This document shows, one piece after another, positions 1 to 8,483 of a stretch of 54,243 nt of DNA (within the stretch, counting starts at the first letter, position 1; every line of letters starts with the position of its first letter). The DNA comes from Alkalicoccus sp. (GTDB taxonomy: Bacteria > Bacillota > Bacilli > Bacillales > Salisediminibacteriaceae). Under the pieces are notes generated by a model that saw nothing but the letters and a program-made list of their open reading frames with translations, was not told where the DNA came from and made no database searches. The DNA lies in the NCBI GenBank assembly GCA_007692495.1, contig REBZ01000117.1, positions 1-54,243 of the forward strand, given 5' to 3'. A program made the position numbers and the translations under genes.

Positions 1-305
1 CTTCCTAAACGGATCTTCTGCTCGTCCTTCCTCGCCTCGGAGTCACCTGCTGCAGCTCCAGCAGGAAAATAAAAAGAAGTTTTCTCTTCTAAAAAACGTG
101 TTGATTCCGCCCTTTCTTCCATTTAGGAGAGGCTTTTTCCTCCGGAACGTCCGGCGGAGACGCCGGTGGGATAGAGCGAAGTCGGAAGATCCTTTTCAAA
201 GCCGGCAGGGCAAACAGCTGACGACGAGCCCCACGGCAGGGCTGAGCGCAGGAGAAAGCTATACGTTCAGAAGAATAATTATTCTGAAATCAAGACTTAA
301 TCAAC
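1..305 (-). mobile_element. Family B intergenic repeat (MITE-like), copy B1, cut by window edge
   Basis: This non-coding stretch is a near-identical inverted copy of 16915-17234. Read on the minus strand it begins with the terminal motif GTTGATTAAGTC (294-305), runs through shared blocks, and continues past the left window edge before its other end is reached. It contains no believable gene; the small frames inside are not conserved between copies. It abuts a GC-rich hairpin at 313-342. It looks like a non-autonomous element, but no transposase source is in the window. Confidence 0.7.
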
Positions 306-312
306 ACTCTAG

Positions 313-342
313 GAGCCGCCGTCTTTTACAAAACGGCGGCTC
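313..342. terminator. GC-rich hairpin next to repeat B1
   Basis: GAGCCGCCGT (313-322) pairs with ACGGCGGCTC (333-342). It sits just downstream of the minus-strand gene ending at 354 and immediately beside the end of repeat B1. No strong T run follows on either strand, so it may be a weak terminator or the surviving stem of one. Confidence 0.5.
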
Positions 343-353
343 GAAAAGCGTTA

Positions 354-611
354 CTATACTAGTCCGCTCTGCCAGGAACGGACGTCCTGGTTGATGGAAG
401 CAAATTCTTTTTCGGTCATCGGCGGGACAATCCGGTACATAACAGTTTCCGGATTCGCGAGGAACTGCCGGATCTCTGCCCGACCGATCCGGAAAGTTTC
501 AGCGAATACTGCTTCATCATTATTTTCTGTATACAACTCAATGCCTGTATTTCCGTGCCAGTCGAAAGCACGGCGTACGAACACGATCTGATGCTTTTGA
601 AAAGTGCTCAA
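354..611 (-). CDS. Hypothetical small protein (85 aa)
   Basis: I do not recognise this protein. It is 85 residues, starts MSTFQKHQIVFVRRAFDW and has no membrane segment, signal peptide or metal-binding pattern. The alternating hydrophobic and charged composition suggests a small soluble alpha/beta fold. It lies downstream of the RNA phosphodiesterase gene on the same strand with a gap of about 80 bp, and a GC-rich hairpin follows it, so it may be the last gene of that unit. Coding is supported by normal composition and position; the function is unknown. Confidence 0.6.
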   Translation of the reverse strand: MSTFQKHQIVFVRRAFDWHGNTGIELYTENNDEAVFAETFRIGRAEIRQFLANPETVMYRIVPPMTEKEFASINQDVRSWQSGLV

Positions 612-690
612 AAATCCCCGCTCCTTCTTGGCTTGATTCTGCCTATCATATCTTAACGAATTTCCAGGACTGTTTCAATGATTATTATCT

Positions 691-1227
691 TTATCTGAAA
701 AATATTGTGGATACCTTTTCATATTTTGGTGATTCCTGCGGCCGGACTTTGAAAAGAGACATTTCCGTGACTGCTTCTACAGTCTCTTCCACTTCTCCAT
801 AAACAGGAAAAGGGAACGGTCGGTTTCCTTTATATTTTTTTGCTATCGTCAAATGCGGCCGGAATGGTTTAGACGGTACTGGATAATCGAGGCTGAAAGC
901 TTCTTCGCTGACAGCATTATATAGATTCATGAGCATTTCATTTTCATGCGGTCTTAAAAAAAGAACACGGGGATACTCTTTTTTTCCAAAAAAAGCATAC
1001 TGGTCAAAATACAGCTTAAAAGACGAAAACTCCATGTCTTGAAGTGCAGACCACAGTTTCTGCCTTTTCCCAGTGTCCCATCCGCCGAGAAAAAGCAGCG
1101 TCAGATGAAGATCTTCCTTTACCGGAAGTTGTTTAAAATAATCCTTCAAACGAAGATCCTGCTGCAGGGAAACAGCTGTATCAGCTGCCTTTCCCTCCAC
1201 TTTAATACCGATAAAATAGTGTTCCAC
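691..1227 (-). CDS. thpR: RNA 2',3'-cyclic phosphodiesterase (ThpR/LigT family, YtlP-like)
   Basis: The 178-residue product belongs to the 2H phosphoesterase superfamily, which opens 2',3'-cyclic phosphates on RNA ends. Both signature motifs are visible: HLTLLFLG near residue 41 and HLTIAKK near residue 125, which supply the two catalytic histidines. The length is normal for the family. It is divergent from a cysteine synthase paralogue starting at 1345. B. subtilis has the same pairing of ytlP and ytkP, which supports orthology. The exact RNA substrate in Bacillaceae is not known. Confidence 0.9.
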   Translation of the reverse strand: MEHYFIGIKVEGKAADTAVSLQQDLRLKDYFKQLPVKEDLHLTLLFLGGWDTGKRQKLWSALQDMEFSSFKLYFDQYAFFGKKEYPRVLFLRPHENEMLMNLYNAVSEEAFSLDYPVPSKPFRPHLTIAKKYKGNRPFPFPVYGEVEETVEAVTEMSLFKVRPQESPKYEKVSTIFFR

Positions 1228-1288
1228 TCTTGTTCTCTCCTTTCCAACTCTTCTTTACTTCCGCTTTCTTCTGAAAAAATGAATGTGC

Positions 1289-1294
1289 TATAAT
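1289..1294 (+). promoter_or_regulatory. Extended -10 promoter for the cysteine synthase gene
   Basis: TGCTATAAT at 1286-1294 is an extended -10 element about 50 bp upstream of the GTG start at 1345. No good -35 is visible, which fits an extended -10 promoter. Confidence 0.55.
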
Positions 1295-1344
1295 GGTAAG
1301 TAATCTTATCAGAATTTAATCACCAACCGGAAAGGATGACTAAC

Positions 1345-2280
1345 GTGGCAAAAGTAGTTGACCGTATGGATGAATTAATCGGGGATACTCCCCTTGTAAA
1401 ACTGCACCACCTGCCGGAAGCAGGAGGAGCGCAGGTATATTTGAAACTCGAATTTATGAATCCGAGCGGAAGTGTTAAAGACCGGGCGGCTTCCAATATG
1501 ATTGAACAGGCAGAAAAAGACGGATTACTCACCTCTGAATCAGTTATCATTGAACCGACTTCCGGAAACACGGGGATCGGCCTGGCAATGAATGCAGCCG
1601 CCAAAGGCTATCGAGCCATCCTGACTATGCCGGACACGATGTCCCAGGAACGAATTAACCTGCTGAAAGCTTACGGTGCAGAGGTGGAACTGACTCCGGG
1701 TGATAAAAAAATGCCTGGAGCTATCGAAAAAGCAAAAGAGCTTGTCGAAAAAATCCCTAACGGCTTTATGCCGATGCAGTTTGAAAACCAGGCTAATTCA
1801 GATGCACACCGTACTACTACTGCTGTTGAAATTGAAGAAGCAGTTAAGCAGATAGACGGCAGCCTGGCAGCTTTTGTTGCAACTTCCGGAACAGGAGGAA
1901 CTATTACAGGAACCGGAGAAGAACTCCGCCGAACCTACCCTGAACTCGCCGTTCATGTAGTAGAACCGAAAGGCTCTCCCGTCCTGTCCGGTGGAAAACC
2001 GGGTCCTCATAAACTCGTAGGAACTTCCCCCGGGTTTGTTCCTCCAATTTTAAATGAAAAAATTTACGATAAAATTTATCAAATTTCTGATGAAGACGCT
2101 TATGAAACTGCCAGAAGACTGGCACGTGAAGAAGGAATTCTTGTCGGACCTTCGTCCGGTGCAGCCTGCTATGCAGCACTGCAGACTGCTAAAGACCTCC
2201 GTCCCGATGAAATTGTAGTTGCCATCGCTTGTGATACCGGCGAAAGGTACTTGTCGACAGATCTTTTTCAATTTGAATAA
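1345..2280 (+). CDS. ytkP: Cysteine synthase family protein (YtkP-like)
   Basis: A PLP-dependent fold-type II enzyme of 311 residues that would make cysteine from O-acetylserine and sulfide, or a related beta-replacement. The PLP lysine lies in SGSVKDR (about residue 40), the substrate loop is PTSGNTG (about 67-73) and the phosphate loop is GTGGT (about 180). I use the GTG at 1345 because the AAAGG Shine-Dalgarno is about 9 bases from it; the ATG at 1336 directly abuts that site and has no spacing. Its position beside the ytlP-like gene matches B. subtilis ytkP, a paralogue of cysK, so true O-acetylserine specificity is inferred only. A strong terminator follows at 2287. Confidence 0.88.
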   Translation: MAKVVDRMDELIGDTPLVKLHHLPEAGGAQVYLKLEFMNPSGSVKDRAASNMIEQAEKDGLLTSESVIIEPTSGNTGIGLAMNAAAKGYRAILTMPDTMSQERINLLKAYGAEVELTPGDKKMPGAIEKAKELVEKIPNGFMPMQFENQANSDAHRTTTAVEIEEAVKQIDGSLAAFVATSGTGGTITGTGEELRRTYPELAVHVVEPKGSPVLSGGKPGPHKLVGTSPGFVPPILNEKIYDKIYQISDEDAYETARRLAREEGILVGPSSGAACYAALQTAKDLRPDEIVVAIACDTGERYLSTDLFQFE

Positions 2281-2286
2281 TCCCTG

Positions 2287-2315
2287 CCCCGCCGATTAAA
2301 GGCGGGGTTATTTAT
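2287..2315 (+). terminator. Rho-independent terminator of the cysteine synthase gene
   Basis: CCCCGCC (2287-2293), a 7-base loop and GGCGGGG (2301-2307), followed by TTATTTATTTT. Confidence 0.9.
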
Positions 2316-2464
2316 TTTCAGGCTGTCCTCGAAAAAAACATATAAGATGAGCTTCTTTTTACTTCGGCAACCCTCTCCCTAAGTTTTTATAGGAAGACTT
2401 TTGTGAATGAACTTATTTCTCCGTCTTAATATGCCTTTTAAAAGTCATTTTTGATATAAGACTT

Positions 2465-3631
2465 TTATACAGAAGGTTTCTTTACGACATACGGCTGACG
2501 ACGTGCGAGTACAAAAAGTAAAAACGCCCCGATCAGCGTCATAATTCCGTAAAAAAAGTAAACTGCCGGGATCGAAAACCAATCGATGATGAGTCCGGCG
2601 GATATACTGAAGAAAAAAGCTCCAAGCCCATTTCCCACCGCTGCATAGATGGAAACAGCAGTTGCTTTTACTTCTCCAGGAGCAATATCAGTAACATACT
2701 GAAGCGCTGCCGGAATGAACAGCCCGATACTGAACCCCTGCATAATTGTAGTAGTGTAAATCCATATTGGATCCGGGTTGGTGGCGTAAAAAATCCAGCG
2801 TATACCGGAAATAAATGCAGCGGCAAATAAGATAAACAATATCCCCCGGCTCTGAATCCAGGAACCCGCCCACCGCATAAACGGCACTTCACTTCCTGCG
2901 GCAAGAAGAAAAGCAAAACCTACTCCGGCCAGTGAGCCTCCAGCAAACTGTATTAAAAGACCAAAGTAAAAATTATTAGCCATAATCGGCCCGTAAACAA
3001 GGAAAGTAATCAAAAGAAAAAGCAGAAATCCATCGACTTTTACGAGACGCTTCATCCCTCCTCTGACATCCACCTTTACAGAGGCCGCCTCATTCGGCAT
3101 GCCGGATGAGAAAAAAGCGCTGATAAGAAGCACGAGGGCAAAACCGTAAAAAATAACCTGCAGGCCGAACCAGTCGGATAAGTTGCCCATCACCCAGACA
3201 GCTATAGCAAAACCTACAGCTCCCCACATGCGTATTTTTCCATAGTCTCCTCCGTGTTTCTTCACATAATTCATCGCAATGCTGTCTGACAAAGGAATCA
3301 GCGCACTTTGAAATACTGCCAATATGGCAGCAATCCCGACAAAAACAGCATATTCCTGCGCGGTTATGTACGTCAGCCCGGTTGCTCCTGCTCCGATGGA
3401 GGCGATCACGAGAAGAAATTTCGGTTTTTTCGTATAATCACTCAGCATTCCCCAGAGCGGCTGGCTCAATATCATTACAACCGGTCCTATAGACGTAATT
3501 ACCCCGATCTGTGATCCGGTAAGACCGACATCATCCTGAAGGTACACTGTCAACAGCGGAAAAAGACCTCCAAGACCGAAGTAAATAAAGAAAAAATAAC
3601 CTTTCATATTAAAAAACGTACGTTCCTGCAT
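2465..3631 (-). CDS. MFS transporter
   Basis: A 12-helix major facilitator protein of about 388 residues, by its MFS_1-like pattern closest to the nucleoside/phenylpropionate/sugar symporter-like branch. Typical signs are the loop GMLSDYTKKPK near residue 65, repeated hydrophobic helices and the acidic loop GDYGKIRMWGAVGFA near residue 128. I choose the ATG at 3631, which has AGGG six bases upstream, over the TTG at 3637. It is a single gene between the ytkP-like gene and ytzE, where B. subtilis carries ytjP, pbuO and ythPQ, so this spot differs from that order. The substrate cannot be read from the sequence. Confidence 0.85.
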   Translation of the reverse strand: MQERTFFNMKGYFFFIYFGLGGLFPLLTVYLQDDVGLTGSQIGVITSIGPVVMILSQPLWGMLSDYTKKPKFLLVIASIGAGATGLTYITAQEYAVFVGIAAILAVFQSALIPLSDSIAMNYVKKHGGDYGKIRMWGAVGFAIAVWVMGNLSDWFGLQVIFYGFALVLLISAFFSSGMPNEAASVKVDVRGGMKRLVKVDGFLLFLLITFLVYGPIMANNFYFGLLIQFAGGSLAGVGFAFLLAAGSEVPFMRWAGSWIQSRGILFILFAAAFISGIRWIFYATNPDPIWIYTTTIMQGFSIGLFIPAALQYVTDIAPGEVKATAVSIYAAVGNGLGAFFFSISAGLIIDWFSIPAVYFFYGIMTLIGAFLLFVLARRQPYVVKKPSV

Positions 3632-4013
3632 AAACAACCCTGGCTTTCTATATGTAAATTCTGTCTCTGATTCCAGTATACGCTTCTAATTTCCTGCTGA
3701 AAAGCGGAAAAGCCGAACGATCCAGTGAAATTTACAGAATTTTTACGATTTTTACTTCTTTTTCGCTTTACGAAACGACAGTGTGTAGGTTAAAATATAC
3801 TAAAAGGAGGGACGTCTTCTGCACGAGCGCGATACAGAATACTAAAAACGACCGTATTCACTGTTGAAACCTGTGATAAACAGAGGAGAGCCTGAGCCAT
3901 TATATTTTTCAGCTGAAACTTTTGCTTCTGTTTTATCATTATTACCGTTTCGCCCTTTCTGCACTGGTGTGCCGAGAAGATACCGTGGGTGACAAACAAG
4001 AAGGAGTGGTTTT
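3632..4013. other. Gene-free interval upstream of ytzE
   Basis: No convincing gene. An AAAGGAGGG Shine-Dalgarno-like site occurs near 3803 but no start codon follows at a usable distance. An AT-rich block near 3770-3800 could hold a promoter for ytzE. Confidence 0.4.
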
Positions 4014-4232
4014 TTGAAACCGTCAACTGACCGTATGTTAACTCGTATTAAATCTGTTTATCTTTACATTAAACAGAAAGGGAGCGTCTCTACAAAAGAT
4101 CTGGTTGAAGAATTTGGTACAACAGAACGTACCATTCAACGGGATTTGAACGTCCTCGAATACAATGGCCTCGTGGAACCACAGGAGCGTGGAACCTGGG
4201 CTGTTACCAGTAAAAAAACAAAAGCTTCTTAA
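4014..4232 (+). CDS. ytzE: Small DeoR-type helix-turn-helix regulator (YtzE-like)
   Basis: A 72-residue protein made almost entirely of a DeoR-type N-terminal winged helix domain, including SVSTKDLVEEFGTTERTIQRDL at about residues 25-46. The usual C-terminal sugar-phosphate sensing domain is missing, as in B. subtilis YtzE (about 74 residues), so this is a natural short form rather than a truncation. It starts at TTG (4014), with AAGGAG seven bases upstream. It converges on the pseudouridine synthase gene through a shared hairpin. The DNA target is unknown. Confidence 0.85.
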   Translation: MKPSTDRMLTRIKSVYLYIKQKGSVSTKDLVEEFGTTERTIQRDLNVLEYNGLVEPQERGTWAVTSKKTKAS

Positions 4233-4274
4233 ACATAAACAAGGAGCGGGCCGGGTCCGCTCCTTGTTTATGTT
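4232..4274. terminator. Bidirectional terminator between ytzE and the pseudouridine synthase gene
   Basis: An 18-bp perfect stem (4232-4249 with 4257-4274) and a 7-base loop. The right arm overlaps the stop codon of the minus-strand gene. Confidence 0.85.
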
Positions 4275-4983
4275 ATTCTCCCCGCAGAACAGCCAGCTCC
4301 TTGTCAGTCAGCTCCCTGTACTCCCCTGCTTCCAGTGATTCATCAAGAAAAAGTGTTCCCATTCTTACTCTTTCCAATTCTTTCACGCGATTTCCACACG
4401 CCGCCATCATCCTCTTAACCTGATGATATTTCCCTTCCTGTATCGTCAGAAAAATCACTGTCGCCGCATCTGTCTGCATGACACGGGCTGGCTTCGTTTG
4501 ATAACCATCGTCCAGTTCCACCCCCGCTTCAAGTGTTTCGCGGGCTTTTTTTGTAAGCGGTTCAGCGAGCTCGACCCTGTACTCTTTATCTACTTTATGT
4601 TTCGGTGAAGTTAATTTGTGGGCAAGCCTGCCATCATTAGTAATCAGAAGCAGTCCTGTCGTATCTTTGTCCAGCCGTCCGACAGGAAATGGAGCAAATA
4701 AAGCATCTTCCGGTGTCAGAAGGTCTATGATCGTCTCCTCATTTTCATCCTCCGTTGCCGATACAAGACCGGCCGGCTTATTCATCATTAAATAAATGAA
4801 TTCCCGGTACTCGACCGGTTCTCCGAATACTTCCACTGCCTGCTTTTCCGTATCGATATGGGTTTTCCCGTCCTTCACGGGCTTTCCATCCGCTGTAAGA
4901 ATACCCTTCTTTAATAGTCCCTTCACTTCTTTCCGGGAACCGTATCCGAGATGGGCCAGCAGCTTATCTGCTCTCATTTTCAT
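4273..4983 (-). CDS. Pseudouridine synthase, RsuA/RluB family (YtzG-like)
   Basis: This 236-residue enzyme isomerises a uridine in ribosomal RNA, probably in 16S rRNA if it follows RsuA. An N-terminal S4 RNA-binding domain (MKMRADKLLAHLGYGSRKEV, residues 1-20) precedes the catalytic domain with GRLDKDTTGLLLITNDG at about residues 102-118, where the first Asp is the nucleophile. The start at 4983 has GGAGG about eight bases upstream. A pseudouridine synthase sits near ytzE and ytgP in B. subtilis as well. RsuA and RluB specificity cannot be separated here with confidence. Confidence 0.88.
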   Translation of the reverse strand: MKMRADKLLAHLGYGSRKEVKGLLKKGILTADGKPVKDGKTHIDTEKQAVEVFGEPVEYREFIYLMMNKPAGLVSATEDENEETIIDLLTPEDALFAPFPVGRLDKDTTGLLLITNDGRLAHKLTSPKHKVDKEYRVELAEPLTKKARETLEAGVELDDGYQTKPARVMQTDAATVIFLTIQEGKYHQVKRMMAACGNRVKELERVRMGTLFLDESLEAGEYRELTDKELAVLRGE

Positions 4984-5140
4984 ATACTCCGCCTCCTGCT
5001 GCGAATGATTTCTTTTAAAATCTTTTACTCTCTCGGTACTTTTTATAAAAAATGACCGCTTCTCTTAGTAATAGCACTCTTCTGAAAGGACCCACTTTTA
5101 AATTCATTAAATATTTTTCCTCTGCCATTCACAGGACTTT

Positions 5141-5179
5141 AAAAAATGCCGGAACCTGGAACAGGCTCCGGCATTTTTT
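5141..5179 (-). terminator. Terminator of the ftsW-rodA unit
   Basis: AAAAAATGCCGGA (5141-5153) pairs with TCCGGCATTTTTT (5167-5179). On the minus strand the stem is followed by a run of T. The stem overlaps the rodA stop codon. Confidence 0.85.
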
Positions 5180-6353
5180 ATTCGTCTTCTCCGAACATAA
5201 AGTACTTCGTACGGATATTGACATTCAGCACCAGCCCCATGGCAATCATATTTGTCACGAGGGCACTGCCGCCATAACTGATGAAGGGAAGTGCCAGTCC
5301 TGTAATGGGTACGACACCGATCGTCATCCCGATATTCTGGAATATCTGGAATACAAAGAGACCGATAACTCCTGCGGTTATATACGTTCCAAACGTATTG
5401 TTGCAGTTAAATGCAATAAGTACAATCCGGTAGAGCAGAAGAAAATAGACGACTACGAGAACCGTAGCTCCAATAAAACCAAATTCTTCTCCTATAACCG
5501 TGAAAATAAAGTCTGTATGCAGCTCCGGTATCATGCCGCTTTGAGTTTTTACTCCTTCAGTAAAGCCGCTTCCAAAAAGCTGCCCTGCCCCGATTCCCTG
5601 AAGTGCATGGAAAAGCTGATATCCTTCAGCTCCTATATTTGCTGTAGGATCCAGCCAGGCGTAAATACGGCTGAGCTGGTGGGGACGGATTACCTGGGTA
5701 AACACATCGTAAAAGTTATTATGCAGCCAGACGAGCAGAGCGACACTGGCTACAGCGGCTCCCGTGATAAGTCCAATAATCCGAAAACTTACTCCGGCCA
5801 TAATAACCATAATGAATACAATGGACCCTATTACGAGGGCTGTTCCAAGGTCGGGCTGAAGCAGTATAAGGAAAAAGGGAGGGAGACCCACTCCAAGAAT
5901 TTTCCCTACGACCACACTGTCCGACTTAAACGATTTTTCCCTCGGTTTCCTTGTAATAAAGAAAAGCAGATGAGCGAGTGAGATAATGATGAATATCTTT
6001 ACAAACTCTGAGGGCTGAAACGTGAATACATCGGGAATGCCGATCCACCGCTGTGCCCCGTTCACTTCGATTCCGAATAAATGAGTCAGTATTAAAAGCA
6101 CCATGCTGATAACATACAGCGGTATTGACAGCTTTTTTAGAGCTTCATAATCCACCACCATAGCCGCCAGCATAAGAATGGTGCCTACAGCGAACCACAG
6201 AATCTGCCTCTGCACGAAAAAACCGGCCGGTACGTTGTACTGCTCCGAGGAAGCAGCACTGAAAATGGCTACAAGACTGATACACATCAGTACAAATAGC
6301 AAAAATAATAAAGTATAATCCAGCTGCTGTAGTGGACTTTTACGCTCCTGCAA
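5178..6353 (-). CDS. rodA: RodA-like SEDS peptidoglycan glycosyltransferase
   Basis: A polytopic SEDS-family protein of 391 residues and about 10 helices that polymerises lipid II into glycan strands with a partner class B PBP. Family hallmarks are NGAQRWIGI and QPSEFVK near residues 98-118, QPDLGTA near 165, PELHTDFIFTVIGEEFGF near 280 and the C-terminal LPFISYGGSALV. The start is TTG with GAAGGTG upstream. It follows the ftsW-type gene after only 14 bp, so the two are probably co-transcribed. I assign RodA because the partner looks more like FtsW; the exact paralogue needs a tree. Confidence 0.82.
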   Translation of the reverse strand: MQERKSPLQQLDYTLLFLLFVLMCISLVAIFSAASSEQYNVPAGFFVQRQILWFAVGTILMLAAMVVDYEALKKLSIPLYVISMVLLILTHLFGIEVNGAQRWIGIPDVFTFQPSEFVKIFIIISLAHLLFFITRKPREKSFKSDSVVVGKILGVGLPPFFLILLQPDLGTALVIGSIVFIMVIMAGVSFRIIGLITGAAVASVALLVWLHNNFYDVFTQVIRPHQLSRIYAWLDPTANIGAEGYQLFHALQGIGAGQLFGSGFTEGVKTQSGMIPELHTDFIFTVIGEEFGFIGATVLVVVYFLLLYRIVLIAFNCNNTFGTYITAGVIGLFVFQIFQNIGMTIGVVPITGLALPFISYGGSALVTNMIAMGLVLNVNIRTKYFMFGEDE

Positions 6354-6367
6354 TATTCTTCACCTTC

Positions 6368-7549
6368 TTACACGCTGCGAACCTTCGGCCGCTGCGGTTT
6401 TGGCACGTTTTCGTGCTCTTCTTCACGCTTAAACCTTTCCTGACGCCGGCGCTCTGTATTTCTCGAAATGTTGGCAAGTATACCTAACGAAATAAGGGTA
6501 ACAAGCAGCGAGGAGCCTCCGTAACTTAAAAAAGGAAAAGGAATCCCGGTAATCGGCAGAAGCCCGCTTACTGCTCCTGCATTAAAGACTACCTGAATAG
6601 CAAGCTGCATCACAATACCAAAAGCAAGCAGACTCCCAAAAGCGTCCCGGCAGCGTACGCCGATCAGCACCCCGCGCCCAATGATAAAGACCATACCCCC
6701 AAGCGCCAGCATAATGCCGAACATCCCGAGTTCTTCACTGACAATAGCAAGAATAAAATCTGTGTGCGCTTCCGGAAGATAGAACATTTTTTGTACACTC
6801 TGTCCAAATCCTGCTCCGGAAACTCCTCCGTGGGCAATGGCTATATATGACTGCACGAGTTGAAATCCTTCAGTCTGCTCCAGTTCAAAAGCATTCCTGA
6901 ACCCTACGAGACGGTTCATCCGGTATTCCTCAGAACTTGCGTAATAATACAGCCCTGCACCTGCCAGCACTCCCAGAGCCCCGAGATGCTTCATTCTTGC
7001 TCCTGAGAAAAAGGCGATCACGCCAGCGACAAGTACTATCGAAGTACCTGTTCCAAGGTCCGGCTGCCTCATAATTAATAGAAAGACAAATATAACGATC
7101 ACCAGCGGGGGCATAAGCCCTTTTTTAAAGTCATCGATGTATGCCTGCTTCCGGGAATAAATATAAGCGACATAAATAATCATTCCGAGTTTCACGAATT
7201 CTGAAGGCTGGATCGTCAGACCTCCTGCGGAAATCCATCGCGTCGCTCCGTTTACAGTATGCCCGAGTCCCGGCACGAGCACAAGAGCCAGAAGAATAAA
7301 GCTGGATATAAGAATAAACGGAATAAGCTTCCGAAAAGCCCGGTATGGAAAAAACATAAAAACTATAAACAAAACAACTGACATAAGAAGCCAGATTAAA
7401 TGACGAGTAAAGAAAAACGTTTCATTTTCATACGACTGATAACCCTGTACAAAACTTGCACTGTATACCATAAGCAGTCCGAAACAGGACATGATAACAA
7501 CAGCAATAATTATGTACCAATCTATGTAAAGCTTCTGCTTTTCCTTCAC
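6368..7549 (-). CDS. ftsW: FtsW/SpoVE-like SEDS peptidoglycan glycosyltransferase
   Basis: A second SEDS glycosyltransferase (393 residues) next to rodA. It carries NGATRWISAGGLTIQPSEF near residues 99-117, RQPDLGTGTSI near 161, PEAHTDFILAIVSEELG near 260 and IPFPFLSYGGSS near 340. Its C-terminal tail is basic and cytoplasmic (ERRRQERFKREEE), as in FtsW proteins. The GTG start at 7549 has GGGGAGGTGG six to eight bases upstream. It is the first gene of the pair; a repeat-filled gap separates it from the yodB-like gene. FtsW is the likelier assignment, SpoVE the alternative. Confidence 0.82.
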   Translation of the reverse strand: MKEKQKLYIDWYIIIAVVIMSCFGLLMVYSASFVQGYQSYENETFFFTRHLIWLLMSVVLFIVFMFFPYRAFRKLIPFILISSFILLALVLVPGLGHTVNGATRWISAGGLTIQPSEFVKLGMIIYVAYIYSRKQAYIDDFKKGLMPPLVIVIFVFLLIMRQPDLGTGTSIVLVAGVIAFFSGARMKHLGALGVLAGAGLYYYASSEEYRMNRLVGFRNAFELEQTEGFQLVQSYIAIAHGGVSGAGFGQSVQKMFYLPEAHTDFILAIVSEELGMFGIMLALGGMVFIIGRGVLIGVRCRDAFGSLLAFGIVMQLAIQVVFNAGAVSGLLPITGIPFPFLSYGGSSLLVTLISLGILANISRNTERRRQERFKREEEHENVPKPQRPKVRSV

Positions 7550-7663
7550 ATTCGCCCACCTCCCCGATGAGCACTGCTCATGCTGATTCCTATATTATAG
7601 CAGATGCCTCCCCCACCATAAAGAGGGCTTTAGATGGGGAAAACACTTTTACATATCTGCTGA

Positions 7664-7969
7664 GTTAAAGTTTGGTGTTGACGGAGGAAATTTCGCTTTC
7701 TCTACGGAACGTAAAAAGAGCTGCAGACCCCCTTCCAACTACATGCTGCTTTAACAGAGACACTCATGCAGCATCATTGCACCATGACGAATGAAAAGAC
7801 CCTTTTATCGTAATGTAACCTCCTATCTAAACTGGAAGAACGAAGCATGTTTAGACGGTTCCTGCTCTGTCTTTTTTACTGTAAGCTGAAGCCGCTCCGC
7901 CCGGAAAGCCTCCCTATGGAAATGAAGGCTGCTGGTCCTTACTTATCTACCTTTATTTTCAAGGCAGCT
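7664..7969 (+). repeat. Family A intergenic repeat, copy A1
   Basis: This begins with the family end motif GTTAAAGTTTGGTGTTGA and ends at TTTTCAAGGCAGC. It shares ATGCAGCATCATTGCACCAT and many flanking blocks with the inverted copy at 35518-35843. It is shorter than A3 because a middle segment is missing. It occupies most of the gap between ftsW and the yodB-like gene and encodes nothing convincing. A TTATGAAATTGATTC motif seen near family C copies lies at 7986-8000. Confidence 0.7.
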
Positions 7970-8036
7970 ATTCAAAAAACAGCCTTATGAAATTGATTCA
8001 TATGCGCTTAATTTACGGACTTGTGTGTTCATATGC

Positions 8037-8042
8037 TATAAT
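8037..8042 (+). promoter_or_regulatory. Extended -10 promoter of the yodB-like gene
   Basis: TGCTATAAT (8034-8042) lies about 60 bp upstream of the ATG at 8105. The -35 is weak. Any YodB-type operator would be expected to overlap this site, but I could not identify one. Confidence 0.5.
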
Positions 8043-8104
8043 AGATAAAACCGGTGACTTAGTTTATGCATTCCTAAGAACGACTCAGAAATGAGGTGAA
8101 CAGC

Positions 8105-8446
8105 ATGGAAGACTTGACCATGTGCCCTAAATTCGAAACTGCTTTTCAGCTTCTCGGAAAACGCTGGAACGGTTTAATTATACGTGTACTTCTTCACGGA
8201 CCATCCCGCTTCCGGGATATTTCCTCCCACATTCCTAATATGAGCGACAAAATGCTCGTAGACCGGCTCAAGCAGCTGGAAATCAACGGTATTATCGAAA
8301 GGAAAGTATACCCGGAAACCCCAGTCCGCATCGAATACCAGCTGACTTCCAAAGGCCGTGCCCTGGAGCCTGCACTCGATGAGATCCAGTCCTGGGCTGA
8401 AAACTGGGTTGAAAACGAAACCCCTGAACCAGTAGAAAATCAGTAA
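8105..8446 (+). CDS. HxlR/MarR-DUF24 family redox regulator (YodB-like)
   Basis: A 113-residue winged-helix repressor closely resembling B. subtilis YodB, which senses quinones and disulfide stress. The N-terminal MCPKFETAFQLLGKRWNGLI contains the conserved redox cysteine (residue 7), and the rest follows the YodB pattern, for example PETPVRIEYQLTSKGRAL. The two C-terminal cysteines that YodB uses for intersubunit disulfides are absent here; the tail ends EPVENQ. I take ATG 8105, about nine bases after GAGG; the GTG at 8096 overlaps that site. It is transcribed alone before a terminator. Its targets are unknown. Confidence 0.85.
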   Translation: MEDLTMCPKFETAFQLLGKRWNGLIIRVLLHGPSRFRDISSHIPNMSDKMLVDRLKQLEINGIIERKVYPETPVRIEYQLTSKGRALEPALDEIQSWAENWVENETPEPVENQ

Positions 8447-8447
8447 T

Positions 8448-8483
8448 AAAGAAGGTTTCCGCCGCAGGGTGGAAACCTTCTTT
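8448..8483. terminator. Terminator between the yodB-like gene and murJ
   Basis: AAAGAAGGTTTCC (8448-8460) pairs with GGAAACCTTCTTT (8471-8483). Being A/T-flanked on both sides, it could serve both convergent genes. Confidence 0.85.

Noticed and set aside
98-394. 98-residue plus-strand frame
   Set aside because: Lies in repeat B1 and is not kept in copies B2 or B3.
5052-5981. 309-residue plus-strand frame
   Set aside because: It is antisense to rodA, whose family motifs are unmistakable; the shadow is Cys/Ser/Lys-rich and matches nothing.
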